Shown piece by piece: positions 26,091-47,320 of a stretch of DNA of 64,000 nt. Position 1 is the first letter of the stretch; every line of letters begins with the position of its first letter. This DNA comes from Mytilus galloprovincialis (lineage: Eukaryota > Mollusca > Bivalvia > Mytilida > Mytilidae). Made by a program: the position numbers and the translations under genes. The notes beneath the pieces were generated by a model that saw only the letters and a program-made list of their open reading frames with translations, was not told the DNA's origin and did no database searches. The stretch covers positions 61,188,793 through 61,252,792 of the forward strand of contig NC_134840.1 in NCBI RefSeq assembly GCF_965363235.1, read 5' to 3'.

Positions 26091-28357
26091 GTCTCACACT
26101 GAGAAGGCAAGACACTGTGTGTTATCACTGAAATAAACTACACAGGCATTTGAAAATATACAAAACGAAAGTGAATTTGAGAGATTTAATCGTCTGACTG
26201 AAAAGTATGTTTCCATAGATGTCCTTATATACATATCATTGACACACAAGCCTGCTTGTCTGACATACAGTAACTGACTATATGAAAATTGGTGCAAACA
26301 TACATAGATGTAAGTTTCAATGCAACTAGTAAATCTACATTCACATATAATATAAAGTTACATGTAAGTCTAAAATATTTACTTTTAGAAACAAGTATTG
26401 TGTGTAATGAAAGACATAGGTTGACCTTTTTTCCTAACCTAAAATATTAATAGAAAGTGATCCATGGTTGAAAATTTATCATAGAGAAAAATAATAAATA
26501 AGGCAATAAACTATTCGAGAATCAAAATGTGCCTTTCTTTCAATGGACATGAACAAATGTTTAGTTCTTTAATTCAATAAAGTTTATATGCACAATTTAT
26601 TCAATTGTACATCATGATACATTAAATGTCTCAATCTTAGAAAGTCAATCCCAGCAATGAATCAGTTAAGCTTGGATAAAATAATACAATCATAAGCATG
26701 CTGACAGTCTAAAAACATATTTTGGCTCTTAACATGTTAAATGGTCATATAATATTTTCATCTTTCGCATACAAGTACTTTCTCCAACTGAAAATAATAA
26801 TCCATTATCTAACAACCTTGCAATACATTAAATGACTTGTCAAAAATACAAGACTGTACGAGTATGAAAAAAAGTATTGTTAGATAAATAGATAAACATA
26901 TATTTACAATATTAATTTCGTTCTCTAGCATTTTACAAGCCGCCTGACATCATGAAAAGATTTATAAGCTCTAAAAGTATTTCTTATTCTACTGCATGGT
27001 ACATCTCCTTTATTCTGCTTTAAAATAATATTAAATACATTTTTTTTTGTATTTTATTCAACAGACACTCAATGAATCTATGTTCATACTTTCACTTTAA
27101 ACAAAATCTCCAACTGTACTGTATGGCCATTCATGAAACACTTACAAAGATTAAGACAGTTAAATTATATATTACTAGACAAATCTATAATTTTTTTCTC
27201 AAATTTTAATGGAGTTATGAGAATAAACAACAGTAAACACACAAAAAATTATGCAAATAAAATAAGAATTATTTCTTCAGAGTTGCATTTATTTTAAACA
27301 AATAAAATTATCTAGGTTTTGAAATCAGCGTGATAATACATGTTTATGAATTTTTTTCATTCTACTTGACCCAATTTCTTAATGTTTTACAATGTTACAA
27401 TCATACCAAAATAAATTCACATCATTCAATCATCCTATCCCCCTCTTCATTAACCAATACTGTGTATGGCCTAACTGGATGACCCATGATAGGTGAATTA
27501 CAACATGTTGGTTTTAATGCATTAATTTTCTATGATATCAGAAGGAAAAACTTCAAATTTAAAAGAAAGTAATAATAAACCATTGATTTGTATGGTTTAC
27601 TGAAATTAAGTCTTCAGTAGTTGACTCTTCAATTTAAATATATTGCTACTAGATGTAGTAAAGGTAAAAAGCAACAAATAACACAAATATCCAATCTCTC
27701 ATTCACTTATTTACATATATTTATACAATAATAAGCAAAAAACATAAATATTTAACAATTTTATAATTTATAAGTGAATAAAATCATGATGTGTATAAAC
27801 AAATGTCCAACACAGATAGTTGTCTGTGTCTTCATGACAAATATGTAACCAGGATCAATGTTGAATTAAATAACTTCAATATCAATCTCCCCTTAGCTTA
27901 AGCAGCCATTAAAAGGCTAATATCAAGGTTCATTGATCAGAATTAATTATTCTAATTTTACATTTCACATTTGGCAAAGAAAATTGATGATTTTAGAAAT
28001 TAGTGTTGATCAAGACTAATTGAAAATTAGAAGTTTTTCTAAATATATGTAAAATAATTGCTTAAAGCTCTCTTCAAAATTACAAAACTGAAAAATAAAA
28101 CAGAATTATTTCTTTTTTGAACCATAAAACCTTGTTACATTTTGTTTTTCTTTGTAAAAGCACTTGCTAGATACAAATTCCCTCAAAAGGTAACTGTATG
28201 TATACCCCTACTTATAAATTAATTCTCAAGTCAAAATTTGAACCACATTAATCACATATATACGAGTCTTTTGTCAAATTTTGACTATGAGTAAAGCAAG
28301 GGCTTAACTCTGTTATCCCAATTGGTCTCAAATCAAAAGTCCAGTACATTTAGTTTA
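26091..28357 (-). other. 3' flank and possible long 3' UTR of Rab1
   Basis: Very AT-rich, with no recognisable gene on either strand and no clear repeat family. It follows the Rab1 stop codon on the minus strand and has several aataaa-like motifs, so part of it may be 3' UTR; the polyadenylation site cannot be chosen from sequence alone. Confidence 0.4.
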
Positions 28358-36943
<8,586 letters not shown>

Positions 36944-37059
36944 AATATGGTACGATAAATGGATTTAGATATTTTCTTTTCAGTCAATAAATGATAATAA
37001 AGTTATTTAACACACGGTGACAGGTTTGACTTGTAAACCTTGAATCAAAATGGCTTCCT

Positions 37060-37150
37060 TCTTCCGCTTTGCGACTGCTCAGTGAAGGGGTGGGCACAGT
37101 TGCATATGACGTCATTGCCCAACGTGGCATCACGAGGTCAATACTTCCGG
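37060..37150 (-). promoter_or_regulatory. Candidate Rab1 promoter with CRE and ACGT-core bZIP site
   Basis: This locally GC-richer patch 120-210 bp upstream of the Rab1 ATG contains a perfect palindromic CRE, TGACGTCA (37107-37114). On the minus strand it also has GCCACGT (37128-37122), the core bound by XBP1/CREB3-type bZIP factors. Such sites fit a secretory-pathway housekeeping gene. No TATA box is obvious at a fixed place; the transcription start is unknown. Confidence 0.4.
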
Positions 37151-38118
37151 TCCAAACAAAATATTTTTACTTAGCAGTATTTTTATATCAAAATTTATAA
37201 AAAATGTAGCTAAATACGCAGAATTAATAAAAATTCACAAATAAAATAAAGAATATTATTTGTTTTAGAGGTAAAAATATCATCACTGAAGAAAAAAATC
37301 ACAACATTGACTTCAAGAAAAAAAAAAAAAAAACAGCTGTTAAAAACAAAATTGGTGGAAAAAAATTGCTCTTTCATTTACAATCATTTCATCAAGATAA
37401 AATGGTTAGAGCCTAAAAGATTTTGCAAACTTCATGTTTTTTTTTATAACTTTAAATGGAAAAAGAGAAGGGGTATTTTAGTATTTAGTACTAAAGTTAA
37501 GTAAAGGACCGTTATATTTTCTTTTTTACCTGGGATGGGGGTGGTCATTTTGAAATCATATCATATGACATTTTTTTGCCCCCCCCTAAAATTTCACTAT
37601 TTTTATTTGATTCCCCTTAAAAATATTTATTTAAATGTGAATCCCCCTCTATTAAACATGCCAAATGAAAATTTTAACATGCTAAACCGTGACTTAAATT
37701 ATCTTTTCGGACACACATGATATGAAGAATATACTTGAAGTTTCAAAAGTTCACAAATGTTTCATTAGAGATAAAATTGTCTACTTGAGTTCATAAAAAA
37801 AATAATCCTAATTTGGCCCTTTTCCCAGTTAAAACAACGACAAGTGAAGCCAGTTTTTGTCAGGTTTTTGTTAACAAATACTCAGTGATATGGAAAAAAA
37901 AGATGTATTCCTGGTCGTTTATTCCGAGCTACAACCTATCAACAAAGAGTACCAAAATAATATGCGCAGCTAGAGGTAGAGAAACATGCAACCCCAGCAC
38001 CACCAATCCACACCCCCTTCCCCAACTCTTTAATCAACATTTTTCTAGGCATGACATAGCCCAGGATAATTTAGAGTATGACTGTTAAAACTTGTCTGTA
38101 ATAACTATATATATATAT
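37151..38118. other. Intergenic, AT-rich
   Basis: No gene or clear repeat recognised. Several A-runs (about 37297-37333) and a short (TA)n tract precede the SINE. Confidence 0.5.
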
Positions 38119-38343
38119 GACGGCTACAGTGCAGGCGATTTGGTGTCACGATATCTCAGTAGCATGGGTTCGAATCCCGGTAAGGGAAGAACAAAAAATT
38201 TGCGAAAGCAAATTTACAGATCTAACATTGTTGGGTTGATGTTTAGACGAGTTGCATATAAATAATGTACACAGCCACGTATCACCATCATTGCTGGTGA
38301 TCCAAAGGATAAATCTGTCGTAGAGTTGTCACTGACTCAGACG
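38119..38343 (+). mobile_element. tRNA-derived SINE, 5'-truncated copy
   Basis: It matches 41015-41239 nearly base for base from gacggctacagtgcaggcg to gactcagacg, including a B-box-like gggttcgaatccc. It lacks the A box present in the 40990 copy, so it is truncated at the 5' end. The segment 38344-39924 has no recognisable gene; a (CA)n tract lies at about 39117-39146. Confidence 0.8.
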
Positions 38344-39924
38344 TACTTATAAATATAATTATTTTCTGTGACTGTATCTTACATTAATTTGTAGGATCCT
38401 TTACTATAGATAATTGAGCTGATCTGTAACAATAACATCTCCATGCCTTATATATCATGTACTGTAGTACGCCGCTAGATTAAAACTGACGAGGAACAGT
38501 CAGGATTCTACTTCGTCAAAATTATCTCCCCATTACGCCAGTTCATTTTCACAATCGTAGAAATGGAAGCCATTGTAGGGATGACGCGCTGCCAATTTTG
38601 CTCTCGGAAACCGCGATAAATTTATCCACATTGCACCATTACAATCCTTATATGTCAGTTGTATTTTAAGAGACAAATGTATCAACTAGCTAATTAGCAT
38701 CAGTTAATGATCTTGTCTGCATTGATTCAACTTAAAAATTGTCTGATCGGTTGTGAGGTGGAATTTTCGAAAATTCATAAACATTTAAAAAAAATCTAAT
38801 TAAATATTTCGTGAAAGGGCAGACTAGATTTTTTTAGTGGTTTAAGACTATATACATGCCAAGAAATTGCCTCCGTTGAAATTCTGCAAACACCCCATAG
38901 AGGAAATTACATGGATGATTAATATTGACCATTTGGTATATGGCCGTGTTCTAAGCGACACGTACATGAAGGTCATAAATTAATTAATTTCTTGAATGAA
39001 ATCAAATCTTTAGCTACTACTTAGTATAATGACTGCCGTAGAAGGTCGACCGGAATTTTTAGCGAGGATTTCTTGGCATGGGTAACATAATATGAACCCT
39101 TTGCAGAAAGAAAGAAACAAACAAACAAACACACACACACACACATTAATCAACCAATCATGTTTCTTAGGGTGGGGGGAAAGACCGTTTACAATTGCTT
39201 TTTTTAAGCAATTGATTCATATTGTAAAAACGGCGTTTTTAACCATTCGTATGTACCGTTTCTTATTTAAAAAAAATGTCCCCTGGGACCTCCTCCCCCC
39301 CCCCTTTTATTTGTTTTTACCCTCCACTTACAACTGCTGAATGAAGCTAGCTGTGTGCTATCTATCCTTTCAACGGAGAAGAACGACAACTCCGGAGTTT
39401 TTTTCTCTTTAATATTGTATTTACATAGATCTCTTCTGAAAAAAAAAATCCACATGCTTGTTATCTGATATGCTCTGAAACTACAAGTCCAATTGACCTC
39501 AAAATTTGCAGTCAGCAGGGCATACATGTATTAAAACTTCACAAAACAACGTGGTGCAGCTACCTCCAAAGAATTTCCGTAGAGAAAAGAAATTGCAATG
39601 CCGTAAAAATCGCTCTCTAGGTCCGTTAATCTCAATGAAATCCTACAAAAAATGTCTACTCCTATATTATAATAAAATCTGTGTTACAAGCTGCTATTGA
39701 GAAATGTACATTGTAAGAAAATAATCAATAATCGTGTTTTAAAGTTACACAGGTTAAATTAAATCTAAAGCATGCACTGCTCGTAAACTGTGATCGAAAC
39801 GTCAATTTCCTACAATGACAAAAGAAATATACATCGTGTGTATTCCCTGGTTATATATATGTTGTCTATCTAGAACGTCTCCACCTAAAAAGAAAGAAAT
39901 ATACAAAAGTTTTCGCTATTATAA

Positions 39925-39990
39925 AGCCTCGTCACGTGACGCCATAACCTAGCGCGAGACAAAATCGCGCGCGGGACCTGAAATAAAATA
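39925..39990. promoter_or_regulatory. CpG-rich patch with GTCACGTGAC box
   Basis: GTCACGTGAC (39931-39940) is the full palindromic E-box bound by MITF/TFEB-type factors. It is followed within 20-40 bp by gcgcgagac and tcgcgcgcgggacc, a CpG density unlike the surroundings. It lies between divergently oriented Rab1 (-) and ferroportin (+). It could be a distal promoter for the unseen ferroportin first exon or of an unrecognised transcript; this is inference. Confidence 0.3.
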
Positions 39991-40717
39991 AAAACTTTCC
40001 TAACTAAATATAAAACTTAACCGTGAATCCCTAGTTTTTACACACAAAATTTTTTTTTCGAAGATATGCATTTTCATCATCCAACTTGAAAGACTGTCGT
40101 CAAGTACTTTCAGTAAAAAAAAATAGCTATTCGAACACACCTACTCTGTTTTTGTGATTCATTTGATAGGTATTTCACTTGACCCATATATTTCATCTTT
40201 TAGTACTGTGATGTTTTTATGTTATAAAGTCAACCTGTAGCTTTGATATATAAAAATGATAGAATCTGAAGCGAGACGATGTATGAAATATTCTTGCTAT
40301 GTACGATATCAAGACAAAATATTCAACTCAAACACGCCCGAACATAAAAAGGTGCACTCGATTTTCTCTTTTCGATACAATTGTTACCCATTTTTTTGAA
40401 TTTTTTCTTGAGTCACATAATAGAAGGGCAGACACGAAAATTACTGAACTAATAGATTGATATGTTTTCCGTCCGTGGTATTTTTTTTTTTAAAAATCGG
40501 AAGTTATGCATTTTCTACATCCAACTTGAAAGAAACCCATGTCGTCGACTTGATATCTAATTGTTCTGCTTAACTATGTACTAAATAAATTGAAGACTAA
40601 TGCAAATGGTGTTTTTAAAATAAAACACTTCGTAATTGAGAAGAAAATTGTAATTTTGTTTGTTTCTATTAACTTTTAAGATTTTTGTCACTATAGTAAA
40701 CATTACAGTAAACATTT

Positions 40718-40879
40718 CAGTGGCGGATCCAGAAATTTTCATAAGTGGGGCCCACTGACTGACCTAAGAGGGGGCCCGCTCCAGTCACGCTTCAATGATT
40801 CCCTATATAAGCAACCAATTTTTTTCCCAAAAAGGGGGGGCCCGGGCCCCCTGCCCCCCCCCCCCTAAATCCGCCTCTG
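40718..40879. mobile_element. 162-bp MITE with CAG(T/A)GGCGGAT ends and 5-bp CATTT target duplication
   Basis: The left end cagtggcggatccag and right end ctaaatccgcctctg are imperfect 15-bp inverted repeats. CATTT flanks both sides (40713-40717 and 40880-40884). It is the best-preserved of the three copies in the window (also 15245-15404 and 55445-55601). Confidence 0.92.
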
Positions 40880-40989
40880 CATTTATCGCCTTCTCTAACA
40901 AAGAGCTTCGATTCTTTTGTTCTATTTCAACCGGGTTTCCGACTGGGAAAGGTAACACACGGCCACTGCAAGCTTTATTATTTGTGAAG

Positions 40990-41239
40990 CCCAGGTGGTC
41001 GTGTGGTCTAGTGGGACGGCTACAGTGCAGGCGATTTGGTGTCACGATATCTCAGTAGCATGGGTTCGAATCCCTGTGAGGGAAGAACAAAAAATTTGCG
41101 AAAGCAAATTTACAGATCTAACATTGTTGGGTTGATGTTTAGACGAGTTGTATATACATAATGTACACAGCCATGTATCACCATCATTGCTGGTGATCCG
41201 ATGGATAAATCTGTTGTAGAGTTGTCACAGACTCAGACG
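40990..41239 (+). mobile_element. tRNA-derived SINE, copy with A and B boxes
   Basis: The A box is tggtctagtgg (41004-41014) and the B box ggttcgaatcc (41063-41073); together they form an internal RNA polymerase III promoter. The roughly 50-bp gap between the boxes is longer than in most tRNAs, and the acceptor stem does not close. This is therefore a SINE head and not a tRNA gene. The body is shared with 38119-38343. Confidence 0.82.
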
Positions 41240-41325
41240 AAAAATTAATCAGGAATAATCTTTATGTTTTGATTTATATAATTGATATAAATCAAAATAT
41301 CGTGTTATTTCTGATTAATTTTTCG
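41238..41325. repeat. Imperfect 88-bp palindrome at the SINE 3' end
   Basis: The left arm cgaaaaattaatcaggaata...gttttgatttatat pairs with the right arm atataaatcaaaa...ttctgattaatttttcg. The arms are about 42 bp with a few mismatches and a loop of about 5 bases. It starts at the last bases of the SINE and may be a separate palindromic MITE. Confidence 0.8.
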
Positions 41326-41676
41326 AATTACTTTATTAAAGTGTTGAGAACCTTTGGTGACCCCATAGTTTAAGTGTCTTTAAAAAGTACATAGTGAGCA
41401 GTGGTCGTTACATACAAACGTTCACCTAAATTGTCCCAGTCAATGGATGAATTTAATGTGTCAATCAATGGCCACAGCCACACTGTTTTGAATTTCATTC
41501 TACTTCTTGTCATAATCATGATGATAATAGACTGATGTTTCGTTTAGGGAGTATGCTACGCTGTTTCCATACGCTAAAATCATTTGCAACAGATCATAGT
41601 TGAGAGCCTTTACGTACTCCCACTGTCCAGCATATCACCTTTTTAGTGTCAGACCGAATTAACGCACGTTCACCTC

Positions 41677-41920
41677 AATCCGTTGCATTTTTATATGTGG
41701 TGTGAGTGCTGCACAAATTCAATTTTGATATGGTCTATCTATGTACTTTTGTGAGTATAATTTACACAAACGAAATTTCATTTAATCTTAATATACATTT
41801 GCCATAATCCGTTGCATTTTTATATGTGGTGGGAGTGTTGCACAAATTCGATTTTGATATGGTCTTGATCTATGTACTTTTGTGAGTATAATTTACACAA
41901 ACGAAATTTCATTTAATCTT
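41677..41920. repeat. Tandem duplication, 129-bp period, two copies
   Basis: aatccgttgcatttttatat starts at 41677 and at 41806. The copies are identical except for a few substitutions and a small insertion (tgatct near 41866). Confidence 0.93.
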
Positions 41921-44900
41921 CAATTTTAAAACTTATAAATTTTGATAACTGAACATTTTCCTAAATCTGACCATATTGGCATAATGAACCCTATTTGTGT
42001 TTGCCAAAAAAAAGCGTTGGTTGTTACAGGAACGCATATTCAGTAATATTGTAATATTTTATATATAAAGCATATCATTCATTCGAATTTTCGCGGATAT
42101 AACACTGTTTTGAAGAACACAAACACCCCTGCTAAAGTTATTATGCGTATAGTTTGTTACGTCTGACACGCATATTTTTGACGTTTTGTCAATATGTTGT
42201 CCTTATTTTAGACTCTTGTAAAATATGATAAAACAATATGTATTTTTTTTTTTTTTCGGAATAGTATTTACCTGTATAGTCTATGGATATAAATTTTATA
42301 TAACTTAACTAGCTGTTATGATTTTATAGAAAAGCTGCTTAATAGTGTGGACTGGTTGATTACACGGTATTGACGCAATAACGTGCGTAACGTCTATAAA
42401 GCAAACATAAAAAAAAGTCGCCTTTTTATATCTTTTAATATCAAAAGCCTTGAGCATGCATGGAGAACGATCGAGTTGTGTACATATATACACCGAACAG
42501 GGGCCGAACAGAAAGGAACGTCAACGTCCAACAGAGAAATGAGAAAAAAAGGGGGGTAGTACTTTGATTTTTTGGGGGGTGTCTTTGTGTAAAAGCCGAT
42601 ACCCAATGTAATATAACGTTCACTGAAATTCAGTACCGATATAGTAATATAATTATATTAATATTTATGAAAGAATGACCTTATACATTCATATAATATA
42701 CAATATGTAAAATATGACCTATGCTTATGAATATAAGCATTATATCTAAATCATCAGTGAAACTCATGAATCATAAGTATATACACTTAATTTAGGAACT
42801 TATGTTTGGCTCATTCTCGTATTCCCGATAATATGAAGTAAGCACCCCCCTGGTGTTGCCTCACTGCTTAAATTTAAGACACGCTAGCCTACAGCATATT
42901 ATTTTGACTGTACAGTGCATACATGTGTATACATTACATGTCACTCTTTATAAATTCCGGAACATCATCGTTTGGACTTGACTTTAAAATTATATTTCTC
43001 TTTTTTAAGCGCAAACACGACTCTGTTTTATTTTTCGTAAACAAACCTGTCAATTTTTTACAATACGGTGAATACCTGCAAAAACCAACTCACTCTCAGA
43101 GCAAGCCAGCTCGTGAACACAATGCCTTTGCATGGTAAGTTGATTTTTCCTTTCGTTTTAGTACTTGAAGCACTAAGACATGGTTTGTATCAATCCGTCC
43201 ATGCATTTTGTGTTTAACTGACATCATAATATAACCCCAGGGGCAAGACTATCACATGTTTCATACTTTAACTGTTTGTTACATTTGTATTATGCTCCCG
43301 GAGAAAAAAGACGGGAGCACGATGTTGTCTATTCGTCTGTCCATCTGTTTGTTCGAAACAAATGATTCATTTATATATCTGTATATGTAAAGTAACTTCA
43401 ATGTTTCCTTGATTATCTCAGGTGCTCGGGTACATGTATCTTGTTTTCGAAGGTAATGTGCTCTATTGTAGCAAAGACATGTATTGATGTATACTAATTT
43501 TATACTGTATTTATATATGACTCTGATAGTAGGGAGGTCAGCCAAAATATAACTTGAAGTATAGAGAAAGTGCAGCACAATAAAAGAAATTTATTCTTGC
43601 CAAAATTTTTGAAATTGGTCACACGGTTCAAAAGTTATGACCATTAAAGACATAGTCCATAAATACATATAAAAACACTTAAAAAGTAGTGTTTTCATAG
43701 GGTTTAGAAAATATTACTTGAATAAAATTCAAACAGATACATAAAGAATTGAGTAGCCTTTTGATATTGGGCCCGGGTCAATAGGTCAAAGTTCATGGTC
43801 ACTGCTATTAAAAATAAATATTTCTTACACAAAAAATGGTGTGCGAAAAGAAAGTTGAGTTTCACTCTTCTAGTTGGAATGAAACTTCAAAAGAGCAAAG
43901 ATGGAAAAGCTGAAAACCCTTATATCGATTTTGAAGTCATTAGGTCAAAATTCAAAGTAACACTATTAATTAATGAATTAAAGTTCAAGATCACTGACTA
44001 AATATAGAATTTAAAAAAAAAAAGTTTTTAGTCTGTCACTTGGGTTTCCCAATCTGTTTGGATTCAGAGATGGAAGATAAAGGGAAGGGGTAGACACCTA
44101 TTAATTTGTTAGTTTTAGGTAAGTTACCAACTCCCTAAAAAACAGTTGGTTTATTTTTAAAAAGGATCATAAAGTCCTTAAAAAGTTATTTCTGTTTTTA
44201 TTTATTTTTTTTATATCAAAAACCATGTTTCACCACAGATGAAGGGGAATGACACTGAGGCGCTTGGAAGCCGTGACTGACCACCCTAACACGGTCTAAT
44301 TGCTCTAAAATGGATGCTTCACCACCTGTTTACTGTATATTGTCGATTTGGCATTCTGGATAACTTTTAGTAATTGCTTTTGTTTCTGACTTTAGATATA
44401 CCATTTTGAGAATGTAGTCCTAGCTATGTCACGTTTTTTGGGGAAATTATATTTTGTCCTTTCATTCACGCTAGTTCTTTGATTTGGCCCCTTGACATAT
44501 GTAAAGTGCATTTATAAAATATTTTCTCTAAATAAATGTGAGGTTCGGGGAGAATCTGTTGGTAGCATCAAATTACCAATTGTATTCAATTTGCATTGCT
44601 ATATATATGTCACAACCTTGTTAGCCAGGCTTTCCGTATTTTACGTTGCCACTTAGTTTTCCATAAAAGTCACCCTCTAAGCATATGGAACAAGTACGTC
44701 TACCCCCTGTGGGCATGTTAACAGCTGGAGTTGTCGCTTTTTCCATGCATTGTTATAAATTTTACAATGAAAATCAACATCATTCAAGTTTCACATTAAT
44801 GTGTAATATTGAGTAAAGTACCGTAATTCATTTCAAATATCCAAAACTGTGTTTTTTTTATAAATAGTATGATGATAGATATACTGTTGCATAAATTTAT

Positions 44901-45180
44901 AAAAGCATGAAGGTGTATATTTTAATAGTGTATGTTTAATTGTTGGCCAAACATTTATTTGTTATTGTTACTCATTCTTTTAGAACATCTGCTGTGCCTA
45001 AGCGTATACCAGAATAAATCTTTACATAACTTTTCCGGATATTAGATATAATTGGCTAAAGTATTAGTTTCTTAACGATTTTTCCATATTTATATGCAGT
45101 TTGTCGTGCTTTTGTTGAATTCAAAATTTCTTAAAAATCCCCGAGATCGTTAATTTACGTACTTGTTATTTGTTATAGCC
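41921..45180. other. Intergenic between Rab1 and ferroportin
   Basis: No gene is supported. An open segment ends at a good donor (gcatg followed by gtaagtt, 43138) but its phase does not fit ferroportin. No iron-responsive element hairpin was recognised by eye. The first coding exon of ferroportin may be hidden here. Confidence 0.45.
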
Positions 45181-46340
45181 CAGGGCCGTGACTACATTGA
45201 GGCATTTGAGGCAAATGCCTCATGTTAGAATTTTCAAAAAAAGAAAAAAATGAAACAAAAGATTGTCTTCATATCAAATTGTTTTCACGGAAAGTGTCTT
45301 TCAAGAAGCAAGTTCTTCACTCTCTGGTGTCGTCCCTGCATGTTTTTTTGTGATCCAGGTTTCCATCTTACTTTTAGTTTTCAGAGATGATGGTCTATTG
45401 TTTGTACTTCTGTGTCCCGGGGTTTGTCTTTTGTTCATTATTGTCCTACTTTATGATAGTGTGAGTGTTGGTTTTCATCTGTAAACGTGTGGTTTTGCAA
45501 TTTTGCATGTCCACCGATGTCCAGACATTGTACGAGAAAATATTTTAAGAATATACCATGCTACTGGATACAGAAATAAAATGGTCGTTTCTGCATGGAG
45601 AATATTGAGCTTGATATCAAAGAAAACAAAAACACCTATTTCCCGGTTTCAAATAATTTGAAAAAAACCAATGTATTGCCATATGACCTTTAACATTGAA
45701 GGGTTTAACTTGCATTAAGTCGTGTTCAGACCCTTTAACTGTTTAACAGAAAATAAAGAAATATGGAGCAAACGTGCACGGGACCTAATCGCACACAAAG
45801 TCAATGCATAGAAAAAATACAAATGATCAATGGTTAAAGTTTTTATTCCTGTTCTTGTTTATCTTGATAGTTGCTGGATGGTCTTCAACAATAAAAGAAT
45901 CATTAATAACGTGAAACAAGGTCATGATGGTCCCTAGTGTCGACTTCAGCAGTACAAGTACTCAAAGTATAATACTGCACTGTCTCTATATTTGAATTTA
46001 CTCATAAAAAAATGATCAAAGTCTTAAGCACAATTAAAGAAAAGAACGTGCAGACAGACAGATCCGGTATTAATGATTATAAAAATTACTATTTTTGCGT
46101 TATCCTTCATATCGGCCTTTTAATGTTGCCCCTAAAACCTAAAAGTCTTAAATTACAATGAATCTATGCTTTTGCTTTGAGACAAGAATATTGTCGAAAA
46201 AAATACCAAAAAATTGATTGCATTTCAATGTAAAAAAGAGTCCGGGAAACGCTCCAGACCCCTCGCCAAATTTTGTTCGCCTCGCTGCGCTCGGCGAATA
46301 TGTTTTGCCTCACTATTAAAAGAGGCTAGTTACGGCCCTG
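45181..46340. mobile_element. 1.16-kb transposon with CAGGGCCGT ends and 5-bp TAGCC target duplication
   Basis: The left end cagggccgtgactacattga and right end gaggctagttacggccctg are inverted repeats over about 14 bp (cagggccgtgacta against cagggccgtaacta). TAGCC flanks both sides (45176-45180 and 46341-46345). The interior has no recognisable transposase. A related right end sits at 15600-15638. Confidence 0.87.
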
Positions 46341-46345
46341 TAGCC

Positions 46346-47160
46346 CAAGGATCCCGAAAAAGCGTAACAAGTATGATATATTTGTTTACATATAAATCAT
46401 AAACCTCCTTTTTTCAGATAAATGGAAACTGCCATTAAAGACAAAGTTATATGTATATGTCAGCCACTTTCTTTCTGCATGGGTAAGAGACAGTTACAAT
46501 ACGAATAAAAGAAGAATTCCATTTTGCACACAATTCAGGAAACCTAAAGAATCCAGCGGTCAAACATATTGTTTTCAAAATATACTTTTGAGATAAAACA
46601 TTTACGTAAGGACTTACAAGCAGCAGTTGGATTGTCAGAACGTAGCCCATGGTTTCCATATAATTATTATAGATTGTTTGAAATTTTGGGAGAATGACTG
46701 TCGATATCAATGTTTATCTCTTTTCTTCGTCCGTGTGTCCGTCACCAAACGTTTCCGCTTTCTAAATTTGAATAACAATTGCATTTTCTATGATTATTCA
46801 CACCAACTCATACATTTGTATTGCCAAAGGAAAAAAAAAAACACCATATTTTGAGTGATTGTCAAAAGTTAGTTTATGAAGTCACTATTGAGCATTGCAG
46901 TATCAGTAATATTTCTACTGTAAATTGGTAAGAAATATTCAAAAACACGGGGAAAACATATTCTATAAATGCATCACAATTTTCATATTCACTCGTACAG
47001 GGGGTCTGTGTGATGGCTCCCATCAGTATCCTCAAGTTATTTATGCGTAGATGAGAAAGCCTACATTTTCATGGCCAACCGAAGAAATCATTGTATTATC
47101 TTTACATGAGATAGTTAAAAGTCACTGTTGATGTTTTTATATATATATATATATATTCAG
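46346..47160. other. Sequence immediately upstream of the first recognised ferroportin exon
   Basis: AT-rich; no exon encoding the expected N-terminus recognised. The acceptor before 47161 follows a (TA)n tract (atatatattcag). Confidence 0.4.
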
Positions 47161-47320
47161 GGCGACCGAATGTGGTCCTTTGGTGTTGGGTTATTTCTAA
47201 TACGACTTAGTCCAGGATCACTACGACTTGTAGCAATCTATGGATTTTCCAAAGGAGCATCTGTGCTTCTGTTTGCAGCAATAATTGGAGACTGGATTGA
47301 TAATACGCCACGACTTAGGG
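47161..47320 (+). CDS. SLC40A1: Ferroportin exon with GDRMW motif
   Basis: 53 codons plus one base, GDRMWSFGVGLFLIRL to IIGDWIDNTPRLR. Phase 0 at the start, phase 1 at the end, donor gtaggt. It holds the rest of TM1, and TM2. Confidence 0.95.

Noticed and set aside
38119..41239. Functional tRNA genes at gggttcgaatccc sites (also 48014-48120)
   Set aside because: Stems do not close properly and each site is the head of a longer dispersed repeat, so these are SINEs.
42913..42918. CAGTGC as an iron-responsive element loop for ferroportin
   Set aside because: The flanking bases do not pair into the required upper stem and there is no placed bulged C.
42923..43138. Open segment ending in a good donor as ferroportin exon 1
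   Set aside because: Phase after the gtaagt donor is 2, while the first recognised ferroportin exon needs phase 0; the peptide also lacks the expected N-terminal pattern.
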